From positions 806,001 through 870,000 of the forward strand of contig CAWBUL010000006.1 of NCBI GenBank assembly GCA_963791885.1: a DNA stretch of 64,000 nucleotides, given 5' to 3'. The translations under genes and the position numbers were made by a program. The stretch comes from CAVSUZ01 sp963791885 (lineage in GTDB: Bacteria > Pseudomonadota > Alphaproteobacteria > Acetobacterales > Acetobacteraceae). The notes below the pieces were generated by a model. It saw only the letters and a list, made by a program, of their open reading frames with translations, had not been told where the DNA came from and made no database searches. Shown piece by piece: positions 7,708 to 14,385 of this stretch. Numbering within the stretch: position 1 is the first letter of the stretch; each line of letters begins with the position of its first letter.

Positions 7708-8468
7708 CCGCGCGACCCATAGCTATTGATCACCGCGCGCACTTCATAGGGCCGGAGCGTAGGGAAAGCCCCGAGCAGCAGCGCACACATTCCACTGACC
7801 AGGGGTGTCGCGAAGCTGGTTCCACTCATGGCCGTATAACCACCACCCGCGGCCGCCACGGTGACCGCGTCGCCTAGCGCCTCCACCTCGATCGTTCGCT
7901 TTGGGCGGTACCGAAGCGCCATCGGTGGCAATTCCCCATTATCTACGCCGATTACCGAGGCAAACTCCGCCGGAAACCCATCATCCGAGATCGGCATGTT
8001 ACGGCGTGCGGCAACGACCACCTGGTCCTGATAGTACGCATGCTCGCACGATACTCTTAGTTCGGGCACGAACTTGGCCGATGCCGCCAGGCTCATGTTG
8101 ATCACGCGGTAGCGCGACCGCACCGCGAGCTGCATCCCGGCCAGAAGGTCATCGCCCGAACCCTTGTTACCCGGCTGCAGCACGCGGATATCGAACAGCC
8201 GCGCATTCGGCGCAGTGCGGGCGATAATGCTCGCGACGCCCGTGCCGTGGCCAAACGTGTCGTTGTTGCTGGGAGTTTCGACCTCGATCACCGCCTTGTT
8301 CTCGACCCGGCAGGCGCTCACCACCCGCCCCAACAAATCCGGATGGGTAGCGTCAATACCGCTGTCGATTATGGCGACATCGACAGGCTCCAGCGGGCCT
8401 TCGGCAAGTTCGTTCAGCGGACGCTGCAGCGCCGCCAGCAACGGCAGCATTGACTTTGGCTCCGACAT
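7704..8468 (-). CDS. intracellular subtilisin-like serine protease (S8), compact form
   Basis: This 254-residue protein has a full subtilase triad: Asp35 (VAIIDSGID), His74 (FGHGTGVAS) and Ser218 (SGTSFATP), with Asn157 (AARRN) where the oxyanion Asn is expected. There is no signal peptide, propeptide or C-terminal extension, so it should fold and act in the cytoplasm, unlike most secreted subtilases. It is the last gene of an exporter-GAF-protease operon and its ATG overlaps the GAF stop (TGATG at 8466-8470), implying coupled translation. Compact intracellular S8 proteases beside ABC exporters are known as leader peptidases of ribosomal peptides; that role is inference here. Confidence 0.88.
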   Translation of the reverse strand: MSEPKSMLPLLAALQRPLNELAEGPLEPVDVAIIDSGIDATHPDLLGRVVSACRVENKAVIEVETPSNNDTFGHGTGVASIIARTAPNARLFDIRVLQPGNKGSGDDLLAGMQLAVRSRYRVINMSLAASAKFVPELRVSCEHAYYQDQVVVAARRNMPISDDGFPAEFASVIGVDNGELPPMALRYRPKRTIEVEALGDAVTVAAAGGGYTAMSGTSFATPLVSGMCALLLGAFPTLRPYEVRAVINSYGSRG

Positions 8469-9127
8469 CAGGGTCCGACGACGAGTCGCTCGATACTTCC
8501 GAGCAGTATCGCCACTTCCTCCATCGCCTCGGGCCGGGCACGCGCGATCGCCGCGACGGAGCGTGCCAACCGACCTTCCGGCCCGTTCTGCCCCTCTCGT
8601 GTGCGGGCCTCCACCTCTTCGTTCAGACGGGCCAAATGGCGCGCCTGATCGATCAGAACGCCGGCGATCGCCGCGAAGCCACCGAATAACTTGCCATCCT
8701 GTGTCGTGAAGCGCTTGTCCTTCTTGAAACTGACGGCGGAGATCACGCCGACCAGCTCCGGCCCCGACAACAGCGGCGCGGCCATCACCGCTTCCGGCCC
8801 TGTCGAGGTCTGGTCGAGCCGTGTCGACTGTTGCACGTCCTTATAAGTGGGAGCCCCGATCTGCACCTCCAGCGTAGCCGCAGCCAAGCCAGTAATACCC
8901 TGCCCAAGCGGCACGCGTTGACCCAGCAACGCCGCCTCGGAATCCGCACTGCCGATCGTCATGGCGAAGCGCAGGTCGCCCGCTTCGGGATCCAGTACCA
9001 GCAAAGATCCCTCGTCTGCGCCGGTCACCAGTAGCCCCATACGGATCAGCAACCGCAATGTGTTCTCGTATTCCGATTGCGGTTGGATGTTCAGGTATCG
9101 ATTGAGCAGTGACTCGAACCCACTCAT
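8468..9127 (-). CDS. GAF-domain protein
   Basis: The start is set at ATG 9127, which has GAGG eight bases upstream; ATG 9133 and TTG 9151 are in frame. The protein has 219 residues. Roughly residues 22-160 form a GAF domain (LLRLLIRMGLLVTGADEGSL, VPLGQGITGLAAATLE, MAAPLLSGPELVGVISAV), a small-molecule or protein-binding fold. The tail is helical and charged (ARLNEEVEARTREG) and may be a coiled coil. No output domain (kinase, cyclase, HTH) is attached, so it probably acts by binding a partner, either the exporter ATPase or the protease with which it overlaps. Confidence 0.83.
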   Translation of the reverse strand: MSGFESLLNRYLNIQPQSEYENTLRLLIRMGLLVTGADEGSLLVLDPEAGDLRFAMTIGSADSEAALLGQRVPLGQGITGLAAATLEVQIGAPTYKDVQQSTRLDQTSTGPEAVMAAPLLSGPELVGVISAVSFKKDKRFTTQDGKLFGGFAAIAGVLIDQARHLARLNEEVEARTREGQNGPEGRLARSVAAIARARPEAMEEVAILLGSIERLVVGP

Positions 9128-9137
9128 TGGCATCGCC

Positions 9138-11117
9138 TCAGGTTGCGGCAATTTCTGTCGTGTCGGGGGGCAGCTTGCCCTTCGCTCCCCCGGATTGTGG
9201 CTGCAGAGCGTTGGAGAATGGATCGATGCTCTGGCCTGCGGCGATGCTCGGCATCGGCAGGCTACGCACGTCCAGATGCGCCGTGCTGGTCAGCGCCTCA
9301 CGGGCTGCCAGCAACTCGCTGAACAGCGACGGCCGCGATGCCAGTTCGGCTGGCGTGCCAATATCGGAGAATCGCCCGTCCTGAAGACAGCAGACCTGAT
9401 CGGCAAAGCTGCGCACGAAGTCCAAATTGTGCTCGACCATCACCACGGTCAGTCCGGCGCAGGCTCGGCGCAGCCCGTCCAGCAAAGTGCCGACGCTGAG
9501 CTGATCCACTCCGGTTGTCGGCTCATCCAGAAGCAGGATCTTGGGTTGACGCAGCAGGACGCGGGCGACTGCGAGCAAGCGACGCTCCCCGCCCGACAAC
9601 CCCCGCCCGGCGGCGCGCGGCACTTCCACATCCAATGCTCGATCGCCCCCCAGCCTCACCAAAGCCGACCACAGCCCGGTCGCACGCGCCACCTGCTCAA
9701 TCGCGGCGTCACTCGCATCGGCGCGCGCGAGCTGGAAATTGGCCCGTACCGTATCGCTGATGAACAACGGCGATTGGGAGACAACAGCCACCATCGTCCG
9801 CAGCAAGGCGCGGTCCAGTGACGCGATCGGCCGTCCGATGATCGATATACTGCCGCTATCGGGGCCGCGCACCCCATCCATCAGAGACAGGATTGTCGAC
9901 TTTCCAGACCCGGATCGCCCGACGACGGCACTGATTTTTCCGGCCGGGAACATATGCGTCAGATCGCGCAGTACTGGCGCCTGCGTGCCGGCAAATCGCA
10001 GCTCGACATTTTCCAGCGCGATGGCCGCGTCGCCCTCTGGTGACGTCCGAGCGCTCGCCACGGATGACTCCTCCGGCGCATCCAGGATTGCCCCCATATG
10101 CGTGGCCTGCATCCACAACATGTCCAGCCCGCCGAAGAATTGGATGATCTGCTCTACCGGTTCGATAACCTTCGGTACGAAGTAGTAGATAGACAGGATC
10201 GCGCCAGCCGCTGCTCCCCCCGACTGGGCCGCTGCGATTGCAGCGTAGGTCAGGAACCCGACCTGCAACAGTGTTGGCACCGCAGTCTGAAACTGGTTGG
10301 ACAACTCCAGACCACTCTGCGCGTGAATTCTCGCTGCAACCAGCGCATTAAGCCGCCGTCCAAAGGCGCGCGACCGCTGCGTCTCCGCTCCGAGCAATTG
10401 TACTTCCGTCGGTGTTGTCGCGGAATTGGCAAACTCGCTCGCCAATGCCGCCTGCGCATGGCGAACCGCATCGTACGCCTGGCGTTGTCCCCCCGACAGG
10501 AGCCAGGTCAGCGGCGGTACCGCGATAACCACGATGGCCAGGGTTATCTCCGCTCCAAGCGGCACGCTCTGCAGCTGACTCAGCCCCTGAATCAGGAAAT
10601 AGATGGCCGAGATCAACGCAACGCCCTGAGTTAGCGGAAACGCCACCAGTTCCCGCAGCATCGGCTGACACCCCGCCGCGTCTTGCAGCACGATTGTAGT
10701 GGTTTCGCCCAAATCGTGCGTGTCATGATAAGCGGTCGGCATCGCCAGTAGCTTGTCATGCAGCCGCTGTTGCAGCGCACCCAGCATCTCGGCGTTCGAC
10801 CTGATATTCGCGATGCGCGCTGAAAACTGCAGCGCGATCGCCAGCAGCGCGGTGCATGCGTAAATGACCGCGAGTTGCACCACGTGACGGTCGACACTCG
10901 CCTGCCCGATCGACGAAATGATCCTCGAGAGCAGACTGACGCTGTACTGGCCCAGAACGATCGGCAGAACGCTCAGAGCCAGGCTGACCAGGAACAGCGG
11001 CCAGGAAGTCCTGACGACCAAGAAGGCCCATCGCAGGAGCCGACGATACGAAATCGGCTCGGGCTGCTGCAACGGTTTCCCAACGCCGGAGTGGGCACCT
11101 TTGAGTTCTGCTTTCAT
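9138..11117 (-). CDS. ABC exporter, fused membrane and ATPase domains
   Basis: This 659-residue half-exporter has about six membrane helices in residues 30-325 (pairs near 35-60/78-98, 155-180/190-208 and 278-312) and an ATPase in 365-600: Walker A GRSGSGKST (400-408), Q-loop VVSQSP (445-450), signature LSGGE (507-511), Walker B ILLLDEPTT (527-535) and switch His563. It has no N-terminal C39 peptidase domain, so any leader removal would need a separate protease such as the S8 enzyme two genes downstream. A C-terminal extension of about 50 residues is unusual. It should work as a homodimer exporting a peptide, lipid or drug. The GAF start overlaps its 3' end closely. Confidence 0.9.
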   Translation of the reverse strand: MKAELKGAHSGVGKPLQQPEPISYRRLLRWAFLVVRTSWPLFLVSLALSVLPIVLGQYSVSLLSRIISSIGQASVDRHVVQLAVIYACTALLAIALQFSARIANIRSNAEMLGALQQRLHDKLLAMPTAYHDTHDLGETTTIVLQDAAGCQPMLRELVAFPLTQGVALISAIYFLIQGLSQLQSVPLGAEITLAIVVIAVPPLTWLLSGGQRQAYDAVRHAQAALASEFANSATTPTEVQLLGAETQRSRAFGRRLNALVAARIHAQSGLELSNQFQTAVPTLLQVGFLTYAAIAAAQSGGAAAGAILSIYYFVPKVIEPVEQIIQFFGGLDMLWMQATHMGAILDAPEESSVASARTSPEGDAAIALENVELRFAGTQAPVLRDLTHMFPAGKISAVVGRSGSGKSTILSLMDGVRGPDSGSISIIGRPIASLDRALLRTMVAVVSQSPLFISDTVRANFQLARADASDAAIEQVARATGLWSALVRLGGDRALDVEVPRAAGRGLSGGERRLLAVARVLLRQPKILLLDEPTTGVDQLSVGTLLDGLRRACAGLTVVMVEHNLDFVRSFADQVCCLQDGRFSDIGTPAELASRPSLFSELLAAREALTSTAHLDVRSLPMPSIAAGQSIDPFSNALQPQSGGAKGKLPPDTTEIAAT

Positions 11118-11270
11118 TAGCTGAAAATGCCGCAGCCGAGCGAGTAATTAGTCACAACCAGGCCGGAACGGATCACCGCGTGCACAGCAAGCGACCGTGA
11201 TTTAATAACCAGTGTCGAGGCCTACGGTTCGACCGATATGCTTGCATCAGGGGCATCGCACGTACGCCTG
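11118..11270. other. spacer between the 43-codon gene and the exporter
   Basis: No gene is supported in these 153 bases. The exporter ATG at 11117 has no obvious Shine-Dalgarno. Confidence 0.4.
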
Positions 11271-11402
11271 CTAGGGCCACTGGCCTTCAATCAAGGTAGA
11301 CCTGGGCGGCGACATCACCATCAACTCCAGCTTGCGGATATTGATGCCGATCGATTCCCTCTTGTCGATCTTCGCCCTGGTCGATTTCAACTTGTCGCTC
11401 AT
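11271..11402 (-). CDS. 43-residue peptide gene upstream of the ABC exporter
   Basis: An ATG at 11402, preceded by AGGA five bases upstream, opens a 43-codon frame ending in TAG at 11271. Its third codon positions are mostly G or C (about nine in ten), as in real genes here, while the overlapping frame 11287-11424 has low GC at third positions. The peptide is basic at the start (MSDKLKSTRAKIDKRES), has a short hydrophobic middle (IGINIRKLELMVM) and ends SPPRSTLIEGQWP. It has no Cys and no double-Gly leader. It is co-directional with and directly upstream of the exporter-GAF-protease operon, so it is a candidate cargo peptide. That role is inference. Confidence 0.45.
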   Translation of the reverse strand: MSDKLKSTRAKIDKRESIGINIRKLELMVMSPPRSTLIEGQWP

Positions 11403-11424
11403 TTGAATCCTGCTTTTCAAACAT

Positions 11425-11452
11425 CCGCTCGACCACGAACCTCCTCGAGCGG
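11425..11452. promoter_or_regulatory. hairpin in the leader of the 43-codon gene
   Basis: A perfect 8-bp inverted repeat (CCGCTCGA 11425-11432 with TCGAGCGG 11445-11452, 12-base loop) lies 22 bases upstream of the small gene start. On the minus strand a GAGGAGG motif falls at the edge of its loop. It could be an operator or an mRNA structure controlling translation. Confidence 0.4.
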
Positions 11453-11599
11453 ACCGCCGCCCTACAAGTCTGAACGAAACCGTTGTGTCGGGGCAAGCCC
11501 TATTCTGCCGGTTCCGTTGCAGTCCGGAGTGAAAGGCTTCACTTCGAATGATCGCACCTGCACCCATCTCGCCTTCGCACAACCTTCAGCGAATACGGT

Positions 11600-11670
11600 T
11601 CGATTCCGATCAACGCTGATATAAAATGGAGCGGGGCCGGGGTGCACGGATCCCGCTCCAAAACAAGGAG
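11600..11670 (+). promoter_or_regulatory. promoter, leader hairpin and RBS of the secreted-protein/cyclase operon
   Basis: A TATAAA-like -10 lies at 11619-11626 with a weak -35 (TTCGAT/TTCCGA) about 17 bases upstream. Directly after it a perfect 9-bp stem (TGGAGCGGG 11627-11635 with CCCGCTCCA 11652-11660, 16-base loop) would form at the mRNA 5' end. AAGGAG follows at 11665-11670, nine bases before the ATG at 11680. The hairpin placement suggests mRNA stabilisation or an operator overlapping the transcription start. Confidence 0.45.
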
Positions 11671-11679
11671 TAGTCTACG

Positions 11680-12318
11680 ATGTCTCGTTATTTGGCAGCT
11701 GTCGGCCTGCTACTCTTGTCCGGCCTGCCCGCTTACGCGGAGGAGCCGATGATCCTGGTCGAAAGCGTGTCTGCTCCCGTACCCAATGTCGCCCCGATGA
11801 CCTATATCAATACCGGGGCCACCATCGATCTCGGGCAATCCACGGTCCTGGTGCTGGATTACCTCAACTCCTGCGTGCGAGAGACCATCACCGGCGGCGT
11901 CGTCCATGTGGGCGTTCCGATCAGCCAGGTCGACAATGGCTCGTTCAAGAATGCACGCCTCGCGTGCGATGCTGGCAATCTCGCCTCTGCCGCGGTCGCG
12001 TCCCAGGGTGGCGTCGTCTACCGTGCCCTCGGCGATCCGCTCCTCATCCGTAGTACCGACCCGATCTTCGTCGCCGCCACCGCCGGAACCTTGGTGATCA
12101 CCGAGGAAGGCGAGACCGACAGCCCGAAGATCCAGGTACAGATCCCCGACAACGGTCGCCGCGGTCCCTTCGCGCTCGATCTTTCCAAGGTACACGCGCC
12201 GCTTCAGCCCGGCATCACCTACCGCGCCACCATGGGCGACCGTCACATCGTCTTCCGCGTCGCCCAGGGCGCGGGCGGCGATACCGTGGCGGCCTTGCAG
12301 CGCATCGTGCCGATCTGA
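11680..12318 (+). CDS. secreted protein encoded ahead of the cyclase
   Basis: This 212-residue protein has a Sec signal peptide (residues 1-20, LAAVGLLLLSGLPAYA, cleavage likely before EEPM). The mature protein is beta-rich. The stretch INTGATIDLGQSTVLVLDYL with the later VVHVG resembles the strand pattern of FecR-type periplasmic sensor domains, but the match is loose. Two Cys (SCVRET and LACDAG) may form a disulfide. It is predicted periplasmic. The stop is only seven bases before the GTG of the cyclase, so the two genes are almost certainly co-transcribed. It is a plausible periplasmic partner of the cyclase's CHASE2 sensor. Confidence 0.75.
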   Translation: MSRYLAAVGLLLLSGLPAYAEEPMILVESVSAPVPNVAPMTYINTGATIDLGQSTVLVLDYLNSCVRETITGGVVHVGVPISQVDNGSFKNARLACDAGNLASAAVASQGGVVYRALGDPLLIRSTDPIFVAATAGTLVITEEGETDSPKIQVQIPDNGRRGPFALDLSKVHAPLQPGITYRATMGDRHIVFRVAQGAGGDTVAALQRIVPI

Positions 12319-12325
12319 GTTCCCG

Positions 12326-14383
12326 GTGCTCTCCCGCCGTCTGCGCACCGTGCTGGCTGCCGCCATCGTCGTGCTGGCCTCCACCTTCGCGATGCTGGCG
12401 CCTGGTTCGCGCGGCGGCATCGCCGGGCTCTCCACCGATACACTGTTCTGGCTGCGTCAGACCGTGTTCGGACCGCGCGCTACCGCCGCGCAGTCGCCCA
12501 TCGCGCTCATTCTGATCGACGAAAACAGCTACGACACGTTCAAGGACCTGCCCAAGGATTTCTGGGCGCCGTTCTTCGGCGCCGCCATCTCCGCCGTCGA
12601 CAATGCCCGCGCGAAGCTCATCGGCTTCGACATCCTGCTTCCGCTCTCCATAGCCGGCGCCGTGCAAAGCCACCCGGAACTTGGACTCGCGCCAACTTAT
12701 GACGCACCCTATCTCACCGCGCTCTTCCACGCCGCCATCACCGGCAAGCTGGTGATGATCAAGGGAACCTCCGGCACCAAGATCATCACGCCGCCGCCAA
12801 GCGTGATGATGCCCATCGGCTATCCGAACATCCGCTTCGACACCACCGTCCCGGACAATGACGGGATCGAGCGTCACCAGCCGCTGTATTTCTCCGGCGG
12901 CAGCGCGCATCCCGGGCTGGAACTCGGCTTCGCCGGTGAACTCGCGCGCCGCGCAGGTTGGACGCCGGACCGCCGCAGCATCACGCTGAATTTTGACGGC
13001 GGCCAGCCTTTTGAGACCTATTCCTTCTCTGACATCTACAACTGCGCCAAAGCCGGCGACATCGCCTTCTTCGACCGTAACTTCCGCGGCAAGATCGTGC
13101 TCTTCGCTACCGGCAATGACGCCGAGGATCGCCACCTTACCTCCCGCCGCTTCATCAACCAGCCCGAGATCATGACCGGCGAGCGCTGCATGTCCGGACC
13201 CCCGCAGCCAACCCCCATCGTTCTCCCCACCATCCCCGGCATTTTTATCCACGCCACTGCAGTCGACAACCTGCTCCATCACGACTGGCTGACGGAATTA
13301 AATCTGCCCGAGCGCGCCGCCATCGTCGCTGCCATCGCTGCCATCGCCGCCGCCATGGAAATCCTCGCCCCCGCCGCCTGGAGCTGGACTGGTCTCCTGG
13401 CGCTGTTGGTCGCAACCATCGCCGCCGCCACCGCACTCTTCCAAATCGACCTCGTCACCCCCATGCTCGAATCGCTTGGCGCCGCGATCCTCAGCTTCGC
13501 TCTGCTCCTTGGTTACCGTCTGCTTGCCACCGACCGCGACCGCCGCCGCATCCGCGAGATGTTCGGCATGTATCTCGCCCCCAGCGTGGTGGAGCGCATG
13601 GTCGCCGCCGAGAGCCTGCCCGAACGCGGCGGCGAGCGCCGCTTTATGACGTTCTTCTTCAGCGATATCTCCGGCTTCACCACACTCACGGAATCAGCCG
13701 ACCCGAACGTCCTTTCGCCGTTGCTCAACGCCTATTTCGACGGCGTCTGCGACGCGATCGAAAAACATGGTGGGGTCGTGATCGAATTCCTCGGCGACGG
13801 GGTTCAGGCGATGTTCGGCGCCCCGGCCGAAATGCCCGATCACGCGGCTCGGGCCCTCGCCGCCGCGCGCGACGTCAACGCCTTCACCGAACGCTTTCGT
13901 ACCGTCGGCCAACCCAAAGACATGGGCTTCGGTCACACCCGCCTCGGCATTCATTCGGGTGACGCGCTGGTCGGCAATATCGGCGCATCCCGTCGTATGA
14001 AGTACGCCGCACTGGGTGACGTGGTGAACGCCACCTCTCGCCTCGAGGGTCTGAACAAATACTTCGGCACGCGCATCTGCATCTCGGAGGAGGCGGTCGA
14101 CAGCGCCAATGAAAAGGATGTGCGTCCGCTCGGCGACTTCCTTTTCGTCGGCAAATTGCGGCCCGTCACCGTCTATGAACTGCTACAAGTCGGCGAGGCC
14201 GAGCGCCCCTGGGTCGCCCGTTACCGCGAAGCCTATGCACATCTCGCCGCCGGCGACGCCCAGGCCATCACGCTGCTCCAGGGCCTGTCGGACGAACGAC
14301 CGGACGACGGTTGCATCCGCTTCCACATCGAACGCGCCTCCCGCGGCGAGCTCAACACAATCATCCGCATGACCACGAAGTAG
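12326..14383 (+). CDS. CHASE2-class III nucleotide cyclase (membrane receptor)
   Basis: The GTG at 12326 gives 685 residues. Order of parts: signal-anchor helix (7-25), periplasmic CHASE2 sensor (about 35-320, including ALILIDENSYD and IPGIFIHATAVDNLLHHDWL), membrane helices (about 332-350, 355-372, 380-398), then a cytoplasmic class III cyclase domain (435-615). Metal-binding Asp447 (FFFSDISGFT) and Asp491 (EFLGDGVQ) are present, as are the transition-state Asn568 and Arg572 (GDVVNATSRLE). The purine-selecting positions are atypical: Glu487 where adenylyl cyclases usually carry Lys, and Ala561 where they carry Asp or Thr. Glu is typical of guanylyl cyclases, so cAMP should not be assumed. 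It ends two bases from the convergent caspase gene. Confidence 0.93.
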   Translation: MLSRRLRTVLAAAIVVLASTFAMLAPGSRGGIAGLSTDTLFWLRQTVFGPRATAAQSPIALILIDENSYDTFKDLPKDFWAPFFGAAISAVDNARAKLIGFDILLPLSIAGAVQSHPELGLAPTYDAPYLTALFHAAITGKLVMIKGTSGTKIITPPPSVMMPIGYPNIRFDTTVPDNDGIERHQPLYFSGGSAHPGLELGFAGELARRAGWTPDRRSITLNFDGGQPFETYSFSDIYNCAKAGDIAFFDRNFRGKIVLFATGNDAEDRHLTSRRFINQPEIMTGERCMSGPPQPTPIVLPTIPGIFIHATAVDNLLHHDWLTELNLPERAAIVAAIAAIAAAMEILAPAAWSWTGLLALLVATIAAATALFQIDLVTPMLESLGAAILSFALLLGYRLLATDRDRRRIREMFGMYLAPSVVERMVAAESLPERGGERRFMTFFFSDISGFTTLTESADPNVLSPLLNAYFDGVCDAIEKHGGVVIEFLGDGVQAMFGAPAEMPDHAARALAAARDVNAFTERFRTVGQPKDMGFGHTRLGIHSGDALVGNIGASRRMKYAALGDVVNATSRLEGLNKYFGTRICISEEAVDSANEKDVRPLGDFLFVGKLRPVTVYELLQVGEAERPWVARYREAYAHLAAGDAQAITLLQGLSDERPDDGCIRFHIERASRGELNTIIRMTTK

Positions 14384-14385
14384 AC

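Noticed and set aside
11287..11424. 45-codon minus frame overlapping the 43-codon gene
   Set aside because: Third codon positions are mostly A or T in a GC-rich genome, and its GAGGAGG lies too far (about 15 bases) from the ATG. The other frame has G/C-rich third positions.
12215..13282. 355-codon minus frame inside the cyclase gene
   Set aside because: Shadow of high-GC coding sequence; composition dominated by Gly, Arg, Asp and Val with no domain, and the plus frame is an unmistakable cyclase.
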